Below are positions 1 to 7,799 of a stretch of DNA of 38,307 nucleotides, piece by piece. Under the pieces are notes generated by a model. It ran no database searches. It had not been told where the DNA came from and saw nothing but the letters and a program-made list of their open reading frames with translations. Every line of letters begins with the position of its first letter. Position 1 is the first letter of the stretch. The translations under genes were made by a program, and so were the position numbers. Source of the stretch: Bacillota bacterium (lineage in GTDB: Bacteria > Bacillota_G > SHA-98 > UBA4971); assembly GCA_012512055.1 (NCBI GenBank), contig JAAZEW010000182.1, forward strand, positions 1 to 38,307, given 5' to 3'.

Positions 1-962
1 CTGCAACCTTGGGGTTTCTCGTGATAGTAGCCCTCCTAAAGCGTTACCCGGGAATGAGCATTGTAGAAGCGAGTGAAAAAGCGGGCGGGCCTGTACTTGG
101 CGTCATTGCCTCGCTAGGGTATTTCGCTTTCTTCTTCTCAACTACAGTTCTCCTAATCCGGGAATTCTCAGAGACAGTCAGCACTGCCTTGCTTCCGCGC
201 ACCCCGCTCTCGGTGATTATGGGAGTTTTCATCATCGCAACCCTTGTTGCCGCATACATGGGGCTTGAAGCAATAACCAGAGCCGCATTGGCGGGCATGC
301 CTCTTATTATCGGCACACTTATCCTGCTTAATATCTTGTTGCTGCCTCAAAGCAACCTGGACACCATATTCCCCCTATTCGGGCCGGGCATCGGGAAAAT
401 AGCCTATAACGGGGTGATCCACTCGGGAATTGCAGGTGAGATTATGTTTCTTTGTATCATTGCAGGACAACTTGGCGAGAAACACAAAGTGCAGAGAATC
501 GGACTCATAAGTCTTGCAGTATCGGCTGTTCTCATGATTATGTCGACACTTAACTACTCCGCAGTATTCCCTTACCCCTTGAGCGTGCACATTGCATATC
601 CGGGGTATGAGGCCTCAACTTTGATATACATGGGACGATTCCTCCAGCGTATTGAAGTGGCCTTCGTTTTTCTTTGGGTCATCAGCGCGTGCATTCATCT
701 GGCACTTAGCGGGTACACAACAGCAGTCATCATCCAAGACATTCTGAAGCTCTCCTCCTATAAACCCCTTTTGCCGGCTTTGGCAATCCTCGGATTCACT
801 CTGGCGTTGGTACCTTCTGACGTGCCTCAGGCAACATATGTTGATTTCATGATAGTGAAAACCTATGGTGGATTGGTGCTATTCGTCGTGCCTCTGATCT
901 TGCTTCTAATCTCTCGGTTAAGAGGAGGCCAAAACATTAATAGGGGGCGAGTAGGCTCTTGA
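1..962 (+). CDS. gerAB: GerAB-family spore germination permease, 5'-truncated by window edge
   Basis: Membrane subunit (B subunit) of a GerA-type germinant receptor, in the inner membrane of the spore, related to amino acid permeases of the APC superfamily. The frame is open to the left edge of the window, so the start lies outside; about 319 residues are visible against roughly 360 for the family, so about 40 N-terminal residues are missing. The visible part is a series of hydrophobic segments (about eight to nine) separated by short charged loops, including a P-L-F-G-P-G-I-G-K stretch typical of the family, and ends with a basic tail. The stop codon overlaps the TTG start of the next gene (TTGA), so the two are translationally coupled. 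The A subunit would be expected just upstream. Identification is by family resemblance and by the GerAC neighbour. Confidence 0.9.
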   Translation, partial: ATLGFLVIVALLKRYPGMSIVEASEKAGGPVLGVIASLGYFAFFFSTTVLLIREFSETVSTALLPRTPLSVIMGVFIIATLVAAYMGLEAITRAALAGMPLIIGTLILLNILLLPQSNLDTIFPLFGPGIGKIAYNGVIHSGIAGEIMFLCIIAGQLGEKHKVQRIGLISLAVSAVLMIMSTLNYSAVFPYPLSVHIAYPGYEASTLIYMGRFLQRIEVAFVFLWVISACIHLALSGYTTAVIIQDILKLSSYKPLLPALAILGFTLALVPSDVPQATYVDFMIVKTYGGLVLFVVPLILLLISRLRGGQNINRGRVGS

Positions 963-2284
963 GCAACACGAGGGCCATGATAATCACCGCGCTTATCATA
1001 GCATGCGCATTGATGACAGGAGGGTGTTGGGGCAGAACCGAAGTGGATGAATTGGCATTGGTAATGGCAATCGGCCTGGATGAGGGGGAAAATAACACTG
1101 TGTACGTGACATTTCAGATTGCCGTCCCGAGAGCTGTAGCCAGCGGAGGCGCAGAGGGAGGAGGGCCCAGCGCAGGCGGAGGAAGCACCGGTGCAAGCCT
1201 CATTACCACCATGCGGGGTAGATCTATCCTGGGCCTCGTTGATGTGGCGAATACATACGTAGACCGACGCCTGTCATTTGTGCATAGCAAATTACTCATC
1301 GTCGGCGAAGGCCTTGCCCGGAGAGGTCTGGCACCTTACGTGTCAGAGCTGGTGAGATTTCATGAGATCAGAAGGACTATGTTTCTCGTAGTAGCTAAAG
1401 GCACTGCACGGGAATTCCTTACTGAGAACAAACCCGTTCTCGAGCAAAATCCTGCAAAGAACTTAGAACTGCTTACCCTTGCCGGCAGAAAAGCAGGGCT
1501 CATACCTACGTCACAGATTAACAGGTTTCTAGTGGAAATGCAGTCCCTGGCTGAAGAACCCTTGGTGATCCTTGCCGGCATTAACAAGGAACAACAGCCA
1601 GGTGAGCAACAAAGCGAAGGCGAAGAGAAAATGGAAGGAAGTGACGGCGATAGCACATCACGATTACAGATACCTTTAGATACGTCAGATATCAACTACA
1701 TTGCAGGAGAATCTCCGTCAGTAGGCGGAAATCCTGTTGAGCTCTTGGGTGCAGCAGTCTTTCGAGGGGACAAGATGGTAGGAGAAATTACAGGAGAGGA
1801 AGTAAGATACGCCCTTTACATCAGGGGGACCTTCAAACAGGGTATTACTGTGGTTCGAGATCCTGATATGGATAATAGGTTCATCGCCGCAGACTTACGA
1901 CTCGCCCGGCCCACGCAGGTTCGCGTAGTGAAAGACGGAGACTCATTCAAAATCAAGGTTAACGTTACACTCGAAGGAGGCCTTGTAGGGAGCCAGGTAG
2001 ACAGAGACTATACGAACCCGAAGACCTTTGAGACTATTGAAAAACAGTTGGCTCGCGAAATAGAAAGGGGCTGTGAAGATATTATCAAAAGAGCCCAAAC
2101 TGAATTCTCATCTGATATTTTCGCGTTCGGAAACAAAGCCAGACACCTGGCTATGACATGGCAGGAATGGGAGGATCAAAAGTGGAAGGACAAGTTTCCT
2201 GATGCAGACGCCAATGTGACGGTGAGAGTGGAGTTACGCAGGACAGGCCTGCTTTTTGGGTCACCGCATCCTTCGGACGACTAG
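959..2284 (+). CDS. gerAC: GerAC-family spore germination lipoprotein
   Basis: C subunit of a GerA-type germinant receptor, a lipoprotein facing the outside of the spore inner membrane. The 441-residue protein starts with TTG inside the stop of gerAB. An N-terminal hydrophobic segment (about residues 7-20) leads to a Cys at residue 23 followed by W-G-R-T-E-V-D-E-L, the usual opening of mature GerAC proteins (G-C-W-x-R-x-E-hydrophobic-x-x-L-A). The residues before the Cys (M-T-G-G) are a loose lipobox. A Gly/Ser/Ala-rich insert at about 60-80 and a Glu/Gln/Ser-rich insert at about 215-235 look like surface loops. The C-terminal part carries the aromatic W-Q-E-W-E-D-Q-K-W-K segment common near the end of this family. 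Expected to be made in the forespore; its promoter is not in the window. Confidence 0.93.
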   Translation: MSNTRAMIITALIIACALMTGGCWGRTEVDELALVMAIGLDEGENNTVYVTFQIAVPRAVASGGAEGGGPSAGGGSTGASLITTMRGRSILGLVDVANTYVDRRLSFVHSKLLIVGEGLARRGLAPYVSELVRFHEIRRTMFLVVAKGTAREFLTENKPVLEQNPAKNLELLTLAGRKAGLIPTSQINRFLVEMQSLAEEPLVILAGINKEQQPGEQQSEGEEKMEGSDGDSTSRLQIPLDTSDINYIAGESPSVGGNPVELLGAAVFRGDKMVGEITGEEVRYALYIRGTFKQGITVVRDPDMDNRFIAADLRLARPTQVRVVKDGDSFKIKVNVTLEGGLVGSQVDRDYTNPKTFETIEKQLAREIERGCEDIIKRAQTEFSSDIFAFGNKARHLAMTWQEWEDQKWKDKFPDADANVTVRVELRRTGLLFGSPHPSDD

Positions 2285-2312
2285 ACATATCCGACGTGCA
2301 GGGAGGAATAAA

Positions 2313-2489
2313 ATGAGACCTGGCGCAATCTTGATACTGATGACAGCCCCGACACTGGTAGCCATTTATACAGGGAGCTTCGGCCTCCGGCTTGCAAAAT
2401 CCGGGAACACCCGAGGGGCTATAGGCGTGTTCATTCTGGCGGCAGCCTGTGTTATAGCCCCTCTTGCCCTCTTGATACTCAGAGGATAG
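2313..2489 (+). CDS. 58-residue two-helix membrane protein, candidate germinant-receptor D subunit
   Basis: Short gene 28 nt after gerAC, starting at ATG 2313 behind a strong ribosome binding site (GGAGGAATAAA). A longer in-frame reading that overlaps gerAC is less likely. The protein has two hydrophobic segments (about residues 5-22 and 36-56) joined by a basic loop that contains a Lys-Ser-Gly-Asn-Thr-Arg stretch. Some gerA-family operons are known to carry a small two-helix D subunit gene beside the A, B and C genes; size, topology and position fit that, but the sequence itself shows no diagnostic motif. The gene ends 10 nt from the end of the convergent codY gene. Confidence 0.72.
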   Translation: MRPGAILILMTAPTLVAIYTGSFGLRLAKSGNTRGAIGVFILAAACVIAPLALLILRG

Positions 2490-2499
2490 TCCCAGCGTC

Positions 2500-3285
2500 T
2501 TATCGCGCGCGCAAACGTTCCAGTTCATCGAAGAGCTTATCATTAAGCACTCGAATATAGGTGCCTTTCATTCCTAAGGACCGGGACTCGATCACACCTG
2601 CGCTCTCAAACTTGCGGAGCGCGTTGACAATGACGGATCTGGTTATGCCGACCTTATCTGCAATCTTGCTAGCCACGAGCAAGCCTTCTTCTCCATTGAG
2701 TTCTCTGAAGATATGTTCAACAGCTTCCTGCTCAGAGAAGGATAGCGTATCAAGGGCCATCTGGACGGAAGCTTGTTTCCTTGCTTCTTCTTCGACCTTA
2801 TCCGCTTTTGAGCGCAGGACTTCCATTCCAATGATTGTAGCGGCAAACTCCGCAAGAATCAGTTCATCCTCTTCGAATTCCGGCTCGAACCTGGCCATCA
2901 CAAGCGTAGCCAGTCTGTCTCCACCTGCATAGACCGGGACTACCGTTATGAGAGCTTCTCCAAATGGACACCGGCTGTCGTCGTCAAGGAAGCATTTCCC
3001 TTTGTCCTGCCGGAGATTGTCTGATGCTTCGATTATCCTTAGAAGCCAATCCATACACTCCTTAGGAAAAGCTTCCCCGTTACCCACGAGACGGGCGACT
3101 ACATCACATTCGAAGTTCTCCATCGTCGCGAATCCCAGTAACTTGCCTCTGCGACTCACCACATAGACATTTGCTCCGACTTCATCAGACAGTACCTCCG
3201 CGAATTCTTTGAGGCTCAATTTGTGATCTGTAGACTCCTGCAAAAACCTACTGATTCTCCGCGATTTCTCCAATAGTTCCTTCAT
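2500..3285 (-). CDS. codY: CodY, GTP- and branched-chain-amino-acid-sensing transcriptional repressor
   Basis: Global nutrient regulator: binds DNA when loaded with isoleucine/valine/leucine and GTP. The 261-residue product matches the family length (about 259). The N-terminal half (to about residue 155) is the GAF-type ligand domain, with the typical V-S-R-R-G-K-L-L-G-F segment at about 43-52. The C-terminal winged helix (about 195-250) contains the near-invariant block A-S-K-I-A-D-K-V-G-I-T-R-S-V-I-V and then E-S-A-G-V-I-E-S-R-S. The start at ATG 3285 was chosen because AAAGGAGGTAA lies seven bases upstream; a GTG at 3345 in the same frame would add 20 residues not seen in the family. It is the last gene of trmFO-xerC-hslV-hslU-codY, the same order as in Bacillus subtilis, separated from hslU by 182 nt. 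Confidence 0.98.
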   Translation of the reverse strand: MKELLEKSRRISRFLQESTDHKLSLKEFAEVLSDEVGANVYVVSRRGKLLGFATMENFECDVVARLVGNGEAFPKECMDWLLRIIEASDNLRQDKGKCFLDDDSRCPFGEALITVVPVYAGGDRLATLVMARFEPEFEEDELILAEFAATIIGMEVLRSKADKVEEEARKQASVQMALDTLSFSEQEAVEHIFRELNGEEGLLVASKIADKVGITRSVIVNALRKFESAGVIESRSLGMKGTYIRVLNDKLFDELERLRAR

Positions 3286-3355
3286 GAATATTACCTCCTT
3301 TAGCTGCCCCAGGGCTTTGCCCTCCTCTTTACGCTTCAGGCTCACAGTCTCCTTT

Positions 3356-3391
3356 CCGGGCTTGTCCGACCCAAAGGGTCAAGCAGTCCGG
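3356..3391 (-). promoter_or_regulatory. Nested hairpin in the codY leader
   Basis: In the 182-nt hslU-codY gap the minus strand can fold into a nested stem: CCGG with CCGG outside, GCTTG with CAAGC, and ACCC with GGGT around a TTT loop. A second perfect inverted repeat (AGCATGG / CCATGCT) lies just upstream. Neither is followed by a T run, so they are not classical terminators. They could set mRNA stability or processing between hslU and codY. Function is inferred only from the fold. Confidence 0.45.
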
Positions 3392-3467
3392 ATCTCAGCA
3401 TGGCACCATGGCCCATGCTCCCGACTTCCCCGAGCCTGGCTATGACAACCCAACCCCGGGCGTGCAA

Positions 3468-4886
3468 TCACAAGATAAACCTGCTCAGATCCTTGTTGCC
3501 GACAATATCCAGAAGCTTCTCCCGAACGTATTCTCTGTCAATTGCCACTTTCTTTGAGGTGAGATCCGGAGCATCGAAAGATACATCCTCAAGAAGACGC
3601 TCCATTACAGTGTGTAATCGCCTGGCGCCGATATTCTCAGTCTCTTCATTTACCTCACTTGCAATGGATGCGATTTCATCTATGGCCTCAGGCGTAAATA
3701 CCAGTTCAATGCCTTCTGTAGAAAGGAGCGCAATGTACTGTTTAATCAAGGCATTCTCAGGTTCAGAGAGAATACGCTTGAAATCCTCTTTGGTGAGACT
3801 GTCCAGTTCAACGCGAATCGGAAATCTCCCCTGAAGTTCCGGAATGAGGTCTGAAGGCTTTGACACGTGAAAAGCGCCTGCAGCAATGAACAACACATGG
3901 TCAGTCTTGACAGGGCCGTACTTAGTTGTAACCGTGCAACCTTCAACGATGGGTAGAATGTCCCGTTGCACCCCTTCCCGAGAGACATCAGGGCCCATAC
4001 CCCTTTCTTTGCCTGCTATCTTATCCAACTCGTCGATAAAAACGATTCCCGTTTGTTCGACACGGGTAATTGCTTCTTGTTCCACTTCTGCCATATCAAT
4101 AAGCCTTTGCGCTTCTTCCTGGGCTATGATCTTCCTGGCTTCTCTTACCGGAACCCGCCTTCGCCTGGTCTTTCCGGGTAAAGCCCCTCCGAAGAGATCT
4201 TGCATATTAATGCCCATCTCCTCCACCCCGGCGCCGCTAAAAACCTCGAGCATAGGAGGGGTTTTATCCTCTACGGACACCTCAATGATCGCATCCTCCA
4301 GTTCTCCTGCAACAAGCCTGGCTCTTACCTTCTCACGTGTGCGCTCCGCTTCCTCCAGTCTCCGCTCAAAGCCATCGTCATCCCGTTGAACACCGAATCC
4401 CCCCATAAGCACGGCAAAGGGGTTCTTCCCCGATTCCCTGGAAGGCAAAGGAGCCAGAATATCCAAAAGCCTCTCATCAACAACGGCTTCTGCCCTATGG
4501 TAGACCCGTGCCATTTTCTCAGACTTTACCATTCGAATGGCGTTTTCCACCAACTCCCTGATAATGGAATCTACATCCCTACCCACGTACCCTACTTCAG
4601 TGAACTTCGTGGCCTCGACTTTCGTAAATGGCGCATTAACCAACCTGGCCAGCCTGCGGGCAATTTCAGTCTTACCTACCCCGGTAGGGCCTATCATCAG
4701 GATATTCTTGGGGATCACTTCATCGCGGAGAGACCCTTTAAGGTTCAGCCTGCGGTACCTGTTGCGAAGAGCGATTGCCACAGACCTCTTGGCCCGATCC
4801 TGTCCGACGATGAATTTATCGAGTTCCGCCACAATGGCCCGGGGGGTCAGCTCTTCGAGCCACTCCACGTGTAAGCCCCCTTTCAT
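3468..4886 (-). CDS. hslU: HslU (ClpY), AAA+ unfoldase of the HslVU protease
   Basis: ATP-dependent unfoldase that feeds proteins to HslV in the cytoplasm. Walker A (G-P-T-G-V-G-K-T, about residues 68-75) follows the family opening [17 protein letters not shown]; Walker B is I-V-F-I-D-E-L-D-K near residue 280. The intervening I domain is intact and the protein ends in S-R-F-I-L, the conserved HslU tail that docks into HslV. As drawn (472 residues) the ATG overlaps the hslV stop as ATGA. A GTG six codons in (4868) has a better ribosome binding site (AAAGGGGG) and gives a 466-residue protein closer to the family N-terminus; either may be used. Confidence 0.97.
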   Translation of the reverse strand: MKGGLHVEWLEELTPRAIVAELDKFIVGQDRAKRSVAIALRNRYRRLNLKGSLRDEVIPKNILMIGPTGVGKTEIARRLARLVNAPFTKVEATKFTEVGYVGRDVDSIIRELVENAIRMVKSEKMARVYHRAEAVVDERLLDILAPLPSRESGKNPFAVLMGGFGVQRDDDGFERRLEEAERTREKVRARLVAGELEDAIIEVSVEDKTPPMLEVFSGAGVEEMGINMQDLFGGALPGKTRRRRVPVREARKIIAQEEAQRLIDMAEVEQEAITRVEQTGIVFIDELDKIAGKERGMGPDVSREGVQRDILPIVEGCTVTTKYGPVKTDHVLFIAAGAFHVSKPSDLIPELQGRFPIRVELDSLTKEDFKRILSEPENALIKQYIALLSTEGIELVFTPEAIDEIASIASEVNEETENIGARRLHTVMERLLEDVSFDAPDLTSKKVAIDREYVREKLLDIVGNKDLSRFIL

Positions 4887-5422
4887 ATTTCCTCACACAC
4901 GATCTCCTCATTTGTATATATGCAAATGGAAGACGCAATTCTCAGTGCTTCCGTGGCAACTTCACCACAGTTGAGATCTGTATGGCGAATCAGCGCCTTT
5001 GCTGCTGCCAGGGCCATAGGCCCGCCTGAACCGACTGCAGCGATGCCGTCATCAGGCTCGATAAGGTCTCCGTTGCCTGAAATTATCAGTAAGCCGGACT
5101 TATCTCCGACAACCAAAAGAGCTTCAAGCCTTCTCAAGGCACGATCCAAACGCCACTCCTTTACCAACTCCACCGAGGCTCTCTGCAAGTTTCCATGGTA
5201 CTCATCAAGCTTACCTTCGAATCGTTCAAACAGCGCAAAAGCGTCAGCCGCAGTCCCGGCAAAGCCTGCCACGACCTTTCCTTCGTGGAGCCTTCTGACT
5301 TTTCTTGCCTTATGCTTCATGACGGTGTTGCCCATGGTAACCTGCCCATCTCCGGCAATAGCCACATGTTCACCGCGCCTTACCGCAACTATCGTTGTCG
5401 CATGGAGCTCATGCCTCACCAC
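4883..5422 (-). CDS. hslV: HslV (ClpQ), proteasome-like peptidase subunit
   Basis: Threonine-type peptidase core of the HslVU complex. The 179-residue protein has a short eight-residue leader, and the mature enzyme would begin at Thr9 (A/T-T-I-V-A-V-R-R), the catalytic nucleophile. The block [21 protein letters not shown] is essentially canonical. The catalytic residue is Thr, not the Ser seen in B. subtilis CodW. The start is GTG at 5422, followed by a second GTG, behind AGGAGGT. hslV lies 24 nt downstream of xerC and overlaps hslU by 4 nt. Confidence 0.97.
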   Translation of the reverse strand: MVRHELHATTIVAVRRGEHVAIAGDGQVTMGNTVMKHKARKVRRLHEGKVVAGFAGTAADAFALFERFEGKLDEYHGNLQRASVELVKEWRLDRALRRLEALLVVGDKSGLLIISGNGDLIEPDDGIAAVGSGGPMALAAAKALIRHTDLNCGEVATEALRIASSICIYTNEEIVCEEI

Positions 5423-5446
5423 GGCCTACCTCCTAACCACGCTGTA

Positions 5447-6358
5447 TTATGCCCGCGGGTGGGCCTTGTCGTAGACTATACGAAGCCTCTTTCTGGTCAT
5501 ATGCGTGTAGAGCTGAGTCGTAGAGACACTGGCGTGCCCAAGCAGTTCCTGTACAGCCCGGAGATCCGCCCCATGATCCAGGAGATGAGTGGCAAACGAA
5601 TGTCTCAAAGCATGAGGACTGATCTCTTTGTCAACCGACGCCTCATCTATGTACTTATCTACCATGATTTGAACAGCGCGCCTGGAAAGCCTTGTTCCGT
5701 TGCAGTTCAAGAAAAGGGCGCGAGATTCTTGCCCTTTTAACGCAAGATTGGGCCGTCCACTTTCTAAGTACTCCACGAGCGCTTCTACAGCCTTTGCCCC
5801 TATTGGTACTATTCTCTCTTTAGATCCCTTTCCGTATGCCCTGACATAACCGGTAGAGAGGTCAATACTGTCAAGGTTGAGCCCAACCAGCTCCCCGACA
5901 CGAAGCCCTGCAGCATAAAGAGTTTCCAAGATCGCTCTGTCACGGAGTCCGAGAGGCGTATCTCCGGAAGGACACTCCAATAAGGACACGACCTCATCCT
6001 CACGAAGAAAGGGCGGCAGTCTGCGCCCCTCTTTCGGAGTCCTAACACCTTTTGCAGGATTTTGGGAAACAATCCCTTGTTTGCACAGATAAGAAAAAAA
6101 CGCCCTGACAGCCGCAAGTCTCCTGGCAATCGTCGGCTTGGAGTAATTCGCTTTTTGAAGATGCGCCAGGTACGCCCTGATCTCACGATAAGTAATGTTC
6201 GCTAAGCCCGGGCCCTCATTGTCCTTATGGACATCTTCGACAAAATCTATGAATGTTCGAATATCATGGGCGTACGCGTTTATGGTATTAGATGAGTGCC
6301 CCTTTTCAACCGAAAGATACCCAAGAAAACCGTCAACCTCGCCAATCAAAACAAACAC
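5447..6358 (-). CDS. xerC: Tyrosine recombinase XerC/CodV
   Basis: Site-specific tyrosine recombinase, probably one half of the XerCD pair that resolves chromosome dimers at dif. Length 303 fits the family. An N-terminal SAM-like core-binding domain covers about 1-95. Catalytic residues are all visible: Arg153 (A-G-L-R-V-G-E-L), Lys177, His249 and Arg252 (H-A-L-R-H-S-F-A-T-H), His275 (L-L-G-H) and Tyr284 (T-T-Q-L-Y-T-H). The first gene of the xerC-hslVU-codY segment, placed as in B. subtilis. The GTG at 6358 has only a closely spaced purine-rich site (AAGGGAG); a TTG three codons in is an alternative start. Confidence 0.95.
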   Translation of the reverse strand: MFVLIGEVDGFLGYLSVEKGHSSNTINAYAHDIRTFIDFVEDVHKDNEGPGLANITYREIRAYLAHLQKANYSKPTIARRLAAVRAFFSYLCKQGIVSQNPAKGVRTPKEGRRLPPFLREDEVVSLLECPSGDTPLGLRDRAILETLYAAGLRVGELVGLNLDSIDLSTGYVRAYGKGSKERIVPIGAKAVEALVEYLESGRPNLALKGQESRALFLNCNGTRLSRRAVQIMVDKYIDEASVDKEISPHALRHSFATHLLDHGADLRAVQELLGHASVSTTQLYTHMTRKRLRIVYDKAHPRA

Positions 6359-6427
6359 AGCTCCCTTACGGAGGACACAACATTACGCCACCTACGTGGA
6401 CTCCTTCATTTCAGAATTGTATCACAA

Positions 6428-7762
6428 TCATAATTTTTGTTCAAGTCTGCAACCCAGGGTTTTCTCGAAGTGCTGTGCGATTTCCACAGATAATGCCGCA
6501 ATTGCAAGCCTATCGGCTTTCCTATGTCGTTTTTTATCGGATTTTGGCAGAATCCCGAAATTGGCGTTCATAGGTTGAAAAATTCCAGGCTGTAAGGTGG
6601 ATACATAGTGGCAAAGAGCACCTATGACTGTCTCTCTCGGAAACGGGAGAGGAGACAAACCGAGGACAAGCCTTGCTGCATTTATCCCGGCAACCAGTCC
6701 GGATGCCGCAGATTCCAAGTACCCCTCAACTCCTGTGATTTGCCCTGCAAAGAGCAGGCCTTCATCGTGTCGACACTGTAGTGTAGGAAGAAGGATTCGA
6801 GGCGAGTTAATGAACGTGTTTCTGTGCATCACCCCGTATCTGGCAAACTCCGCCCTTTCCAAACCGGGGATCATGCGGAAGACCCGACGCTGTTCATTCC
6901 ATGTGAGCCGGGTTTGAAAACCTACCAGGTTTAGCAGAGAACGCCCGATATTCTCAGGCCTTAATTGCACTACCGCATAAGGACGCTCTCCGGTACGTGG
7001 ATCTCTCAGCCCAACCGGCCTCAGAGGGCCGTAAGCGAGAGACTCCCGTCCGCGTTTTGCAAGAGTCTCTACAGGCATACAAGCCTCAAAAACCCTCATG
7101 TCTTCGAATTCACGTAACGGCGCTGTCTCTGCAGAGACCAAAGCATCATAGAAACGGTTGTATTCGTCTTCCGTCATGGGACAGTTGAGATAGTCGTCGC
7201 CTCCCCGTCCGTACCGCGAACCCCAGAATATGCGAGACATGTCCAGGGACTCCAGGGTCACGATGGGAGCTACGGCATCATAAAAGTATAGATTGTCTTC
7301 ACCTGTCAACTGCGCGATAGGCCCGGCAAGGCCCGGGGAAGTCAGTGGGCCGCCGGCTATAATACAAGGCCTGTGCCGGGGGATCTCGGCAACTTCCTCC
7401 CTGACCAAACGGATACTCGGAGATCTTTCGATATATAAGCCGACAAGCCGTGAGAATCTGTCCCTTTCTACTGCCAGGGCTGACCCTGCAGGAATCCTGG
7501 CTGCTTCCGCGCATCTCATGATGAGGGAGCCGTAAATCCGGAGCTCCTCTTTGAGAACGCCGGATGCATTCCGAAAGCTGTCAGACCCCAGTGAATTGGA
7601 GCATACCAGCTCCGCCAAGCCGGACGTAGTATGAGCAGGCGTCATCACGTGAGGCCTCATTTCTACAAGCTGAACCCGGATGCCCCTCCGAGCTATCTGC
7701 CATGCAGCCTCACTCCCTGCAATCCCTCCGCCTACAACTACAACGCCACTGTCGTTCGCCAA
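6428..7762 (-). CDS. trmFO: TrmFO, folate/FAD-dependent tRNA m5U54 methyltransferase
   Basis: Methylates uridine 54 in the T loop of tRNA using methylenetetrahydrofolate and FAD. The FAD-binding glycine motif V-V-G-G-G-I-A-G-S-E-A-A sits at the N-terminus, followed by V-E-M-R-P and the characteristic V-C-S-N-S-L-G-S-D block. Start TTG 7762 gives 444 residues, close to the 435 of B. subtilis TrmFO, and puts the nucleotide-binding strand directly at the N-terminus; the frame is open to an ATG at 7846 inside topA, which would add 28 unrelated residues. The ribosome binding site (AGGTG) is weak. It lies 37 nt after topA, the order seen in Bacillus. Confidence 0.95.
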   Translation of the reverse strand: MANDSGVVVVGGGIAGSEAAWQIARRGIRVQLVEMRPHVMTPAHTTSGLAELVCSNSLGSDSFRNASGVLKEELRIYGSLIMRCAEAARIPAGSALAVERDRFSRLVGLYIERSPSIRLVREEVAEIPRHRPCIIAGGPLTSPGLAGPIAQLTGEDNLYFYDAVAPIVTLESLDMSRIFWGSRYGRGGDDYLNCPMTEDEYNRFYDALVSAETAPLREFEDMRVFEACMPVETLAKRGRESLAYGPLRPVGLRDPRTGERPYAVVQLRPENIGRSLLNLVGFQTRLTWNEQRRVFRMIPGLERAEFARYGVMHRNTFINSPRILLPTLQCRHDEGLLFAGQITGVEGYLESAASGLVAGINAARLVLGLSPLPFPRETVIGALCHYVSTLQPGIFQPMNANFGILPKSDKKRHRKADRLAIAALSVEIAQHFEKTLGCRLEQKL

Positions 7763-7799
7763 TTTAGCAACACCTGCAATCCTGAATTTTAAGAGCGCC

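Noticed and set aside
3286..3345. Longer CodY starting at GTG 3345
   Set aside because: The extra 20 residues are not part of the CodY family and the internal ATG has a near-perfect ribosome binding site.
3886..4974. Long plus-strand reading frames opposite hslU
   Set aside because: Shadow frames of a conserved gene in GC-rich codon use; no recognisable domain.
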